Shown here piece by piece: positions 44,960 to 54,439 of a DNA stretch of 64,000 nt. The stretch covers positions 1,317,267,324 to 1,317,331,323 of the forward strand of contig NC_090444.1 in assembly GCF_031143425.1 (NCBI RefSeq). Reading direction: 5' to 3'. A program made the translations under genes and the position numbers. The DNA comes from Pleurodeles waltl (Eukaryota; Chordata; Amphibia; Caudata; Salamandridae). The notes under the pieces are model-generated. The model did not search any database, was not told the origin of the DNA, and worked only from the letters and a program-made list of their open reading frames with translations. Positions within the stretch are counted from its first letter, which is position 1. Each line of letters starts with the position of its first letter.

Positions 44960-45224
44960 CTACATTTGGAAAATTACTACTTTATTGAAATGTCCACTTG
45001 AACGTTGTAACTCAGGACATTTGTTTGGAAACGGATGAGAGCTGACACGTGTGAACATGGGTGAAGGTGGATCTTCGAAATAAGTGTAGTGACCACTGCA
45101 CTTCACTTTGTGGTACACCATCTGCCTTATTTTAAAGGGGTGGGTACATGGGCATTTCTCGGTGTGCCCATTGGTAAAAGTAGGCAAACAGCAATAGCTC
45201 AGATGTGTGTGGATATTCACTCAC

Positions 45225-45352
45225 CTCTTGCATGTAGATTGGGACTCTAGAACTTGATAGAAAATCAAATCATGGTTGCATGTTTGAACAGAGAATGATA
45301 TCTCGATATAGCAGTTGTAGCAGGAGGGGATCTCCAAGTAGAAACTGTTTCT
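45225..45352 (-). CDS. Candidate internal exon (M2), cysteine-rich
   Basis: 128 bp bounded by an excellent acceptor (GTTTTTTTGTTTCTTCAG, to 45353) and a strong donor (AAGAG|GTGAGT, from 45224). Only one of three frames is open, and it gives 42 codons including EIPSCYNCYIEISF, VQTCNHD and SQSTCK, with four cysteines. Phase is 0 at the start and 2 at the end, which fits both neighbours. Secreted or ectodomain character is an inference from the cysteines. Confidence 0.35.
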
Positions 45353-45430
45353 CTGAAGAAACAAAAAAACTATAAATGCAAAAGTACATTTGTGTTTGAT
45401 TTATGCATGCAGATTTTTCCACCATCTCAC

Positions 45431-45508
45431 AAATCTGTAAGTGTACATTTTATCCCATCTACTACTGTCACAGACCTCCTTGAAGAATCCTGGTATATTT
45501 TGTGAAAC
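45431..45508 (-). CDS. Candidate internal exon (M1)
   Basis: 78 bp between acceptor CCAACTTCTACAG (to 45509) and donor TTT|GTGAGA (from 45430). It is open in the frame VSQNIPGFFKEVCDSSRWDK, ending YTYRF, phase 0 at both ends, so it joins exon M2 in frame across a 78-bp intron. Upstream of the acceptor the same frame stays open for about 20 more codons, so the true 5' edge is uncertain. Confidence 0.28.
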
Positions 45509-45691
45509 CTGTAGAAGTTGGAAATTTGCCTCAAATGTAGGGGGAATATCAAGAACCAAATTTCTGACTTGAGAATTTCTGATCTTATCACTTTAGAATG
45601 CCATTAGCAGGCAAATTTAAATTGTAATATGGGTTCTTCCTCTCATGTAACATAGCTCGGAGCGGCCTAAAATATCCGTAACAACATAAAT

Positions 45692-46118
45692 CTCCTTGGG
45701 TTCAGCTCCTGAGATTGCCTGATCTACATGTAGACCCCTTTACAAGCCTAAAGTTTTATAAGCTCCTGTGTTCGTAGCAGATTAAATGTTGATTACATGC
45801 ATGGTTTGCTCTGTCATCGATGTATTACAAATATCTCTTTAGGCCCAGCTCCTGAGACTGTCTTTTCTACATGCAGACCCCTCTACAGGCCTATCATGTG
45901 GGAAACTCCTGTGTTTGTTTCAGGTTAAATGCTGATTACATGGATGGTTTGCTCTTTCATTGATGCGCTACAAATATTCCCTTGGATCCAGCTCTGAGAC
46001 TGTCTGTTCTACATGCAGACCCCTCTTCAGACCCATCATTTGAGAAGCTCCTGTGTTTGTGGCAGGTTAAATGCTGATTACATGCACGGTTTGTTCTTTC
46101 ATCGATGCGCTGCCTCCG
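45692..46118. repeat. 143-bp tandem repeat, three copies
   Basis: Units share CAGCTCCTGAGACTGTCTG, TCTACATGCAGACCCCTC, CTCCTGTGTTTGT and ATGCTGATTACATG in the same order. Starts are 143 bp apart (CAGCTC at 45703, 45846 and 45989). The first copy is the most diverged, which fits growth of the array from the right. No coding potential. Confidence 0.85.
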
Positions 46119-46497
46119 GAAATTGGAGACGAGCTCTAGCGGGTCGCCAGCTGCCTTACAGGATTATCTGTTAGGGTTTTTTCTGCTCTCTGATGGCACA
46201 TTTCAATATTAGCTACTTTTTAAGCCTCTGATAGCAAATACAAGCAATACCTCAAATTGTAAATTGATACAGAGGATATCCAGATAACAAATTTCCATGA
46301 GCCTTCTCTGCCCACGAGTTAACCTTCACATCTTCGCATAAACCAATATATATATATCTTACGTGTTAGGGATAAGGGGAAGATCCGGCTAAAAGGATGT
46401 GTTGTAATTAAATAGAGTAGCCCTGGGAAACTGAGCAGAGTTTAGCATTGAGCCCTTGGCTTAGAAGCAGACGAGTGGGTGCTTCCATAGCTACAGG

Positions 46498-46627
46498 TAT
46501 AAAAGACAGGGAAAAGCCTGACCCTGCAGCAGTGAAGAGGAGGGCAGAGCTCCACCAAGCCACGCAACCATCTTTTCTTGTACTCAAAGCCAACCACTCT
46601 GTTCTTGCTGCTCAAAGTCATGTAAGT
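46498..46627 (+). promoter_or_regulatory. Candidate core promoter, non-coding exon and donor
   Basis: TATAAAAG (46498-46505) is followed about 30 bp later by a plausible start region. A stretch of roughly 95 bp without ATG follows, then a consensus donor GTAAGT at 46622-46627. A TATA box, short untranslated first exon and strong donor on one strand suggest exon 1 of a host gene. The next good acceptor downstream is at 47305. Confidence 0.35.
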
Positions 46628-47277
46628 TTCTATCTCTTTTGTGAAAAGATGTGTTTTTTGTCAATGGCAATAGCGACTACTGTTTTCATACTTTGCTCAC
46701 AGAAACGAATCACACAAAATACAGGTTCTTTTATGACACCCCTATGCTTAGAAAAAGTTGTTTGATCAGTAGACGGATACAGTGGATCCAAGGGCCTGTG
46801 TTTAACTGGTTAAACGTTTGACTCTTGGCAGGTCAACTCAGTCTTTCATCCTTCTGTGGTAGATAAAATGTGTATGGCTGAGTTGGGTGACAGTAAACCT
46901 ATAAAATAAACCAAAACAAATTGCTTTGGATGAGATAGTGTTTTATTTAGGACTTTTATGTTGTGTGTGCTTGAAGTCAAGCAGGCCAGCTCAGCGAGGT
47001 GAGTGCTAGCAGAAGAGTTTTGCATGCACTTGCAACAAATGTACTTTTTGGGATTGGGCTACAAATGACCGAAGATCTGCTGTCTAAAACACTTCTACTG
47101 AAACCAACAGACGCAATTTGGCGCTAAGAAACAATCCCAAAATGCACCTGAAATATACTGTTTTTTTCTTCACAGTTGTGTAAATCAGGACAGATTACAT
47201 ATGTGTACACCATTGTAGGCAAATTTTGCACTCACATTTGCATTTGTAAAATGTAATCTTTTACGGATTGAGTGCTA

Positions 47278-47565
47278 ATGCTATTTTTTTTTGTTTTCTT
47301 ATTAGTCGGGCCTTTCATGTTTTTCCCATTGTTTTTTTCAAACATCGATACAAACTTGCCATGCACCTATGCAAATTTACCTAATATGGCAGCATCAAAG
47401 ACTTGCACTCTACCCGCTGGATCTACTGAAACCATTTGCAACTTGTTAAATGGAATTCGCACCAGGGTTTCGTCCAGCAGAGGTCAATTTAGTGTGCATT
47501 GTTCAATTACGTTTTGTAGAGGACAAGCATGCTCCTGGTCATGGTCACTGAAAGCAGTGTTCTGA
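47278..47565 (+). CDS. Candidate small cysteine-rich secreted protein
   Basis: The frame ends at TGA 47563-47565. If spliced to the exon at 46.5 kb, the acceptor TTTTGTTTTCTTATTAG ends at 47305 and the first ATG is 47317, giving 82 codons (MFFPLFFSNIDTNLPCTY..). If unspliced, an ATG at 47278 adds a hydrophobic leader (MLFFFVFLLVGPF). Both versions carry six cysteines in the mature part (LPCTY, SKTCTL, ETICNL, SVHCSITFC, GQACSW). ATTAAA at 47611 followed by TTGTTTGT could be the poly-A signal. I recognise no family. Chance is possible at this length. Confidence 0.3.
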   Translation: MLFFFVFLLVGPFMFFPLFFSNIDTNLPCTYANLPNMAASKTCTLPAGSTETICNLLNGIRTRVSSSRGQFSVHCSITFCRGQACSWSWSLKAVF

Positions 47566-47610
47566 TAAAGAAGTATACAAAATGTGGAAAATATTGAATT
47601 ATAAATTTAT

Positions 47611-47616
47611 ATTAAA
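47611..47616 (+). terminator. Candidate polyadenylation signal ATTAAA
   Basis: ATTAAA lies 46 nt after the stop of the small cysteine-rich frame, and a GT-rich stretch (TTGTTTGTAAC) follows at about 25 nt. Position and order fit a 3' end. Confidence 0.3.
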
Positions 47617-47656
47617 GAATAGTGCCACTTTCCATTGTTTGTAACACGGTGTGGCG

Positions 47657-47771
47657 TATGCGCTACAGACTTTCTCCATACATGCCACTATTTAGAAGAG
47701 AAAAGTGGGAGATTTCTAGAAAAAAATCAGGAGAATGAATTTCCCCAATTGACTTCTACTGGGGCCTGAAT
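47657..47771. repeat. Short dispersed repeat, copy 1
   Basis: Carries GAAGAG, AAAGTGGG, ATCAGGAGAATG, then ATTTCCCCAATTGACTTC. A related block with the same order lies at 48738-48826. The end CCCAATTGACTTC..TGGGG is a small hairpin. A third relative of the hairpin is at 61648-61672. Confidence 0.45.
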
Positions 47772-47856
47772 AGGGGTACTGTTGTGTGTGGGATTTGCAA
47801 ATCTGCTCCTGCAGGATCCGATATTAGAAAGGGAAATGTACGTTGTTTTCCTTACC

Positions 47857-48060
47857 TGTCAGGAGCACGGAGAAGCGCTAAGGCAGAGAGAGCGTAATGC
47901 GAGCGCTGTGCACTGGTCTGCAGAATCAGATTACTTGCTGTGCACTCGGAATTACACAAAAACAATCCCTGTCAGTTGAAGGCCGCAGAGGAATCGGATT
48001 TGTACACGCAGGAACCTAGAGGCGGGAGACCAGCCTTGAACTCGGTAGTCTCTCGCCTGA
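47857..48060 (-). promoter_or_regulatory. Possible CpG-containing first exon, minus strand
   Basis: Relative to its AT-rich surroundings this stretch is GC- and CpG-richer. On the minus strand it ends at a good donor, CTCCTGACAG|GTAAGG. It could be an untranslated first exon reading towards the candidate exons at 45.5-44.7 kb. No ATG-initiated frame is evident. Speculative. Confidence 0.2.
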
Positions 48061-48737
48061 ATCGGGAGGGTTGATTTTCAGAGTAAAAAGGAAGTCATTC
48101 TAACTTCTGTGTTAGTAATTAAATGCGTTTTGGTGGGCACGCTCTTTTTTTTTTAGTAAATAACGAATTCTCGTTTTATGCATCTTTCCTAATTTATATT
48201 TCATTGACGCAGTTTGGCGTAGTGACAGCCCAATCAGAACTCCCACTCGAAGGACCGACAAAGTGGCCTTAGAAAAATGGTAGAAGCATATTTCTGCCTT
48301 CATTAAATATTTGTAATTAAATTATGTACAGACATCTTACATTAAGTGGTCTTTAATTTAGGAAAAACTTGTCTTCAAAATCTGTCCTTTTTCTCCGGGT
48401 TCGTCTGCAGAGGAGCCACAATAGGATTTTACCTCGAGGAGCCAAATTACTTCCTATCTGTCTCAAATGTATTACCGTTGTTTTGAAATAAAACGGAAAG
48501 GAATCCTTTTTGTGGTACTGTAAATTCTTTTTTCCAACGAGATACGTTCCAGCTCAACTAGATGACGAGCGCCCTCTGCCGTTATTTTGTTTTACTGTTG
48601 TCCAACTTTCCCGAGATAATTGTCTCCCTCAGTTTGATCCTTTTCCGAAAGTAATTCCTGAACTGGGTCTGCCTGGATCAAAGATCCAGTGAAATATGCT
48701 GAATTTGGTGTAATTTACCGAGAAAGGAATCGTATAC

Positions 48738-48826
48738 CAACATTTTAGAAGAGGGAAGCGGGGCAGTTTAAAAAAAATAATCGGGATAATGTATTTCTCC
48801 CATTGACTTTAATTGGAGGAGAGGCA
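48738..48826. repeat. Short dispersed repeat, copy 2
   Basis: Shares ATTTTAGAAGAGGGAAG, AATCGGGATAATG and TATTTCTCCCATTGACTT with 47657-47771, in the same orientation and about 1.06 kb away. Confidence 0.45.
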
Positions 48827-50015
48827 ATTTCAGACAGAAGGCAGCCAAAATTAAGCCATTCTTTACTTCAGAAATCTGTAGTGTCCCCCTGAATTGAGCA
48901 TACAACAGTGCCTACATGTCATCTGCTCTCTGCAACGTGCTGGCCATGAGAGTGATTTCTTATTTTGACTTCCATCAGCCCTTCTTTTGTTTAAGTATCC
49001 TCCTTAAAGTGGGCCAGCTGGGAGCAAAGGCGACCGAGAGAGAAAGTGGTCAATGCTGCAGTAACTGCCGCGAGGAAACCAGAGAGACATCGGAGTGAGA
49101 CAGTAGTGCTGTAGTGACTGCGGCGAGAGAAGCTGAGGCCTTGAGAAGCTGAGTGAGGCAGGAGTGTAAAACAGAGACAAGCGCTGCAGTGACTGTGGCG
49201 AGTGTACCTGAGAGCTCTTCCCAGTCTAAGGAAATGTTCGTGTGAGGGGGTGGTGGGGGCATTTTTAAGGTGTTAGCCAGAGGCTGGAAGTAAGATTTCA
49301 CAGCTTAAAAATATTTTAGCCCCCACTCATTCTTGCAGCCCCTAACGTTGTGGCAAACTGAGTGCGAGAGTGCGAGAGTGAGAGAGTGAGTTCAAGGTCA
49401 GACTGGCCTGTAGGGCAATCAGGCAGTGCCCGAGGGGCTGGTCTGATTAAAAAGTGCGTGTGTGCCAGTTTTTTGGAGGTTCGTGGGCCTGTTTTATGGT
49501 CTGGTGGGCCGGTGTGTATTGTTGATTTCACTGATATTACCACAAACATTGCTTGTAGCAAACACAAATGGATGCATATGTTGCAAACTCACTAGTTCAA
49601 AAGTGCCCTGTTTCCACACCTGGGCCGCTTTTTTAGCTGTCTAATGCACTAATGGGAGGTACTTTTATTTTGAAGCCACAATCTACTTTCTGTACCAATC
49701 CCACCCTGAGTAAGTTAATGAAAACACCGTACAGTACAACACTGCGGTCTGATGTGCTTCTAGGCGCATCTGAAATGAGGTGAAAGTGACACAAATCTTT
49801 AGAAAAATATATCATTTAGATTTCTCTTCCATGGTCAAGGTATTTGAGGAGGTGGGCTGAGCTTGTGGTTCTGAGTTCCATGTCCTGTGCCAAAGAACTG
49901 CACATCTTTGTTCATCTTGTTATGCTGAAACCTATTTGGTAAATGTGTAGTACATTTTGGTTGTCCTTGAATGGAATCATCCTATGGCATAAAGTCATAT
50001 TCTACTTTGGAGGAA
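48827..50015. other. No gene recognised
   Basis: Contains a loose repeat of GCTGCAGTGACTGYGGCGAG (49053, 49111, 49180) and a GAGAGTGAGAGAG patch near 49368. A GCAATCAGGCAGTGCCCGAG block lies at 49415-49434. The first may be a decayed tandem repeat. No frame has family motifs. Confidence 0.35.
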
Positions 50016-50188
50016 TTAAGGGCCTGTTTTAGATCGCAGTGGAGGGGTTACTCCATCACAACAGTGATGGATATCTCATCTGCCGAACTCTAAATTTCAT
50101 TGATTTCTATGGTAGGTTTTGGCAGACAGGATATCTGTCACTGTTGCGATGGAGTGACCCATCCGCGAAAATCAAAATCAGGCCCTTA
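50016..50188. mobile_element. 166-bp palindromic miniature element
   Basis: The element 50020-50185 begins GGGCCTGTTTTAGATCGC, and its right arm inverted reads GGGCCTGATTTTGATTTTCG. The arms stay alignable over about 56 bp (both contain ACTCCATC.CAACAGTGA). TTA is found on both sides (50016-50018 and 50186-50188), with one extra A at the left. TTA is the favoured PIF/Harbinger target. No coding sequence. Confidence 0.75.
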
Positions 50189-51540
50189 CTGTCTTTTCTG
50201 GGGAGGCATCAAAGGGCGAGATGGAAACTCACCAGTCAACACAGTTTTCTCAGAGAGGGGATATGTATTCCTTTTATTCTCTTCCATTAGCATGGCTGAT
50301 GCATTAAAGTACATTTCTTCGTAGGGTCCCCATAGGGTAGACTTCGCAATGCAGACAGCTAGCTGTGTATCACCAATGGTGTGTCTCAATAACCCTTGGC
50401 AATGTTCAAATGCACATTGGGGCACAGAGTGACCCTGTTGAATATCGACACTGATCTGGGAATCAGGGATGTTGTGTTGATGATACATTGCTGGCAAGTT
50501 TCCCAGGTCCATGTGTGATGCGCTACTGCAGTTCAGTTTTTTTTCTTTGAATTTCGGGACTTGTAGCACTGTTTTATAATGGAATAATCATGAACAGAAT
50601 TTGAAGAAAAACCTGGAATGGAACAGCACATCATGCATGGACCCGGGAAGCTTGGGAGGGCTGACGGTGCTATGTCGTGTTCTATGTCTAAGTGAGTCAA
50701 TTTACTCCTAAAGCATGAAACAGCCCCCAACTCCAGATCACAGCCTTCTCCTCTCAAATTCTGCAAGAAGTGGCTTTTTAATTAACCAATTTACTCAAGT
50801 CAGGGATAGGTGCTCACACACACCCTTGCTCAGCACCAAGATACCCTCGCGAGTGATAGTGCGCTCTACAATACACATAACATAATTGTCAGAAGGCTGT
50901 GATATGTGCCCTAGTTTCAGAGTTTCAGCCACAAAGTCAACCTTGTCAAATCCTTTCCAGCAACAAACAGCAGCACAGACCACCAGAAGCACAGAACCTG
51001 CTGTGGCTGCTTATGGATTCCCAGATGATCCAAACCCTAACATCTTTTCTGTGATGAGATAACGTTGTTTTGAGGCCATCTTGTACATCTGGCATACAAG
51101 GACTGCTTTTGATCAGGTGCCCACTTCCAACACGGTGAGCATATTATGCAATCTTTGTCCTGGTGCCATGAACAGAGCTAATTCACTATGCAGCGCTTTT
51201 GAAGGGTGTGTAATAGAGAATAGGGTAAACAGGGGTTGCTAATCATTTACCAAAAGAACAGCACAAAATGATTCTACCCCAATTTGATGCATCATTTAAC
51301 AGTGGAACAATAGAGATAAATGTATTTGCTCCATTCCTTATTTAGACAAGGCAAACATAGTAACATGAAATAATTTGCTTTATTTCGTGCATGTGTAAAT
51401 CTTTACATTTATTTCCTGCATTGGTTAGGCAAGCAGCAAAAATAGTGCAGCATACATTTATTCTATTTTGGTGTAAGGGTAAGAGAGGAGCCTGGTGAAG
51501 CCTTGCAAATCGTAAAGGGCAAAGATTTCATTTGAGTTTG
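50189..51540. other. No recognised feature
   Basis: Unassigned sequence without motif-bearing frames. The longest minus frames (50186-50569 and 50533-50766) have no recognised domains. Confidence 0.35.
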
Positions 51541-52000
51541 ATCCATCAATCAATCAATCAAGGATTTTTAGAGCGCACTACTCACCCAGTAGGGTCTCAA
51601 GGTGTTAGGGGGGTGGAGAGCTACTGGTCGAAAAGCCAAGTCTTGAGGTGTTTCCTGAATATTATAAGGTCTTGGGTCAGGCGGAGGTGGAGCGGCAGGG
51701 AGTTCCAGGTTTTGGCGGCTAGGTGAGAGAATGATCTTCCTCCGGCGGTGGTGCGACGTATGCTGGGGACGTAGGCGAGGGCGAGGTTGGCGGAGCGAAG
51801 GTTGCGAGTGGGGGTGGGAAAGGTGAGTCTGTCATTGAGGTAGGCGGGACCTGTGTTGTGGAGGGCCTTGTTTGCGTGGATGAGGGTTTTGAAGGTGATC
51901 CTCTTTGATACTGGTAGCCAGTGTAGGTCTCTGAGGTGGGGTGAGATGGCTGCCCATAAGGCTACCCTTCCAAGAAGTTGAACCTGTAAGAGAAACAAAG
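51541..52000 (-). pseudogene. L2/CR1-like LINE 3' fragment
   Basis: A 125-codon minus-strand open frame: SPHLRDLHWLPVSKRITFKT, ALHNTGPAYLNDRLTF, and TTAGGRSFSHLAAKTWNSLP to HLKTWLF. This is the RT C-terminal end of CR1/L2-type LINEs. The 3' end reads CCTTGAGACCCTACTGGGTG and runs into a tandem TTGA tail (TTGATTGATTGATTGATGG, 51541-51560). It is 5'-truncated near 52000. The intact frame suggests moderate age. It belongs to the same family as 30300-30630. Confidence 0.8.
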
Positions 52001-52634
52001 AGAGGCTATAGTCTTAGGATGATCTGGGGAGCTTATTTCAACATGATGCTCATTATGGCTTAAACTGATGGAGACATTAACCTTACTGGCACTGTGATTT
52101 GTGCAAGGGCACTTTTGTGTGCCCTGTTCCATCCCGAAAACGAATTACAACAGAATAATTGCTAATAAACTAAAACTAGATCAGCCTTGGGATAAGTTCA
52201 GACAGAATGAGTTCAGTTATTTGTTGTGTTCCTTGGAAATCAGCGCTGAGTGTGGGCTTGTGAGTGACAGCGGTGGGCACCGCCACTCAGTGTTGGGGAC
52301 CTGGTCTTATTGTTCATCCTTGGACTTTGCCCCAGAGCAGGAGAGAAAAAGGCAGAGAAGGGAGAAATATGGAGAAAGGAAAAGATAGAAAAACAGTGAT
52401 AAATCGCTAATAATTATGAAAAGGAACCTACAGCAGCGAGACAAAAGGAAGAAAGTATAGTGAGAGGAATACAAATCTTTTTGGTAAAGTCAAAATTAAG
52501 TAGCATTGGTATACCGTGACCAAGGCGTTCTGCAGCTTCTAAGAAACCCTGGGGTGCCTCCACTTACTTAAAAAAAAATAAGTATGTTTACATATTGTTA
52601 AGGTGAATTGGTGTGGTGTCAATAATAGCATACA
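52001..52634. other. No recognised feature
   Basis: AT-rich sequence. A purine-rich patch (52335-52460, many GAGAAA and AGAAAA runs) is the only compositional oddity. Confidence 0.35.
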
Positions 52635-52640
52635 TGCACT

Positions 52641-52705
52641 TACCTTCATAATATTTTGGTAGTTGAAAATTAGGCCATATTTTTGCACAACAATATTTTT
52701 TCCAT
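52641..52705 (-). other. Exon-like segment B with splice sites
   Basis: On the minus strand a CTGCCAG acceptor precedes about 65 bp that end TATGAAG|GTAAGT. It resembles segment A at 54163-54234 over the exon and the first bases after the donor, while flanking sequence does not match. Two frames are open, so the coding frame is unclear (for example GKNIVVQKYGLIF or WKKYCCAKIWPNF). Confidence 0.3.
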
Positions 52706-52789
52706 GTTCTGGCAGTACACTTCATGCATCTATTTGATAATCTAAAAGTTTTGAAAACTTGCCTAGGCTTTAGTGATACAAGTAGTCCC

Positions 52790-54140
52790 ATTCACCAGAA
52801 ACTCTAGATATAAAATATTTCTGATGATTTATGTCAGCTTGCATTTAATCAAAATTGGAGATGCCCCTTCACGTTGTTGGTTTGCTAATGCTTTGCCGTT
52901 GCAAAATCACCAAGTCGCGCCTGCATATAAAATGTATTATGTGACGAACACTAATATCACCTTATGTTTTGCTATCCTGTTTGATATGTTTTCACCTTTC
53001 CTAATATTGTCCCCCTCTTTGCACCTCCCTGTTGGGGATATATGCCTGTCTCGCTCTCCATCACTTACCACACTCTCGCCATCACTAACCACATACTCCT
53101 ATTAGATTTGTTATTATTCACTTACTAGATGTCCCCATTTTCATCGATGTTGGTTGGTGGTAGATTTGTCAAGAGGAGATTATTTCATGCTAGAACACCT
53201 GTACCTGTTCTACTTCTGTCATATTTTGAGCATCATCCTAAAAATGCGAAGCTGAAGTTCTGTTCTCGTAGATGGCATTGAATTAGCTTACGGGGGTATG
53301 CTGGTGTCACATAGAAGGCTTTCCTTACTGCTCTAGCTAGCCAAGATTTAGGCATTTTGGCCCATACTTAAGAAAAAGTGGTGCATCAGCAAAGTCAAAT
53401 CTGAGGCAAACCAGGTCTGTGTAGCTTTCACCAAATTAGCTTTGAGTGTCATATGCTCATTTCCATGTCATACTAATGTTATCTGAAATAAAAACGTATG
53501 GATTGTTTGATAGTTAAAGAATCAGTCACTGACTTTCCCATTCCCTGCCTAGAGAGTCAGAAGTAGACAGTTTAATTGTTGATCTTTTTGTTTATATTGA
53601 AGGTGAAAGGAATGCCTAGGTTGTCCAAGGAAAGACAATTCAGTGTTCCTGCGCACTGAATGTGAACAGAAGAGGTTCTAGCTGATGGACGTCAGCACGT
53701 GTAGCTTGTGTCAGTGATGAGTGGATGACACACACATTATTCATTGAAAACTCTTTCAATAATGAATCAGTTCCGTGGTACTGGGGACACTGGAGTAGTG
53801 TCAGATCTAATGACTGATGAGTGATTACAGCTAAACCTCCTCTTTTCCGTTTCTGATTATCCTGATATATTATCTTAAATCAGCAGGGCCTGTTCATAAA
53901 GTCCTGATAGACTGGAAATAGCCAAGATTATGTAAGAAAAAAATCATATATCCAGCAGGTGTGCAGACCAATTATCGGAGAAAAAAATATGTGTGGACAA
54001 AATAAGAATATTGAGGACACATATATTGTGAAGGAAGTTTCTATAGCTAAGCAAAGTTTTACTATATTTAATTTCACATATATACACCTTGACGATGTAT
54101 AGATCTTCAAGGAATGTAGATGTGGAGTTAAGAAGAGTAA
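52790..54140. other. No recognised feature
   Basis: AT-rich sequence between the two exon-like segments. No known repeat seen by eye. Confidence 0.3.
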
Positions 54141-54162
54141 ATCTATACTTACATATTTGCAC

Positions 54163-54234
54163 TTAGCTTCTCGATATTTTGGTCCTTGATAGTATTGACA
54201 TGAAATTCTGTCCAAACGATATTTGTATTTCCAA
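54163..54234 (-). other. Exon-like segment A with splice acceptor
   Basis: On the minus strand a CCACTGACAG acceptor precedes about 72 bp ending ATCGAGAAG. The position of B's GTAAGT donor reads CTAAGT here, and a GTAAGT follows 14 bp later. All three frames are open. The frame matching B best reads NIGNTNIVWTEFHV to QNIEK. A larger open frame (53928-54422) covers it. Confidence 0.3.
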
Positions 54235-54439
54235 TATTCTGTCAGTGGTCCAACCAGCGAGTGGTCAGGAAGTAAATTGTTAATCCCTACGCTTAGCTGT
54301 GCTGCAGACCTTACATTAGTTATATGAGCCTTATTAGATCTGACATTAGCCAAGTGTAGGAGGCTGTCTGTCTGTGTAGTGTGAAAAACCAGGCACAATG
54401 TGCAGAGGGACCGGGCAATCACACGTTGGTTTACAGAGG

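Noticed and set aside
44752..45508. Assignment of the candidate exons to a gamete-fusion (IZUMO-type), Ly6 or beta-microseminoprotein family
   Set aside because: Cysteine spacing resembles each only loosely, and I could not make a convincing motif match by eye, so the family is left open.
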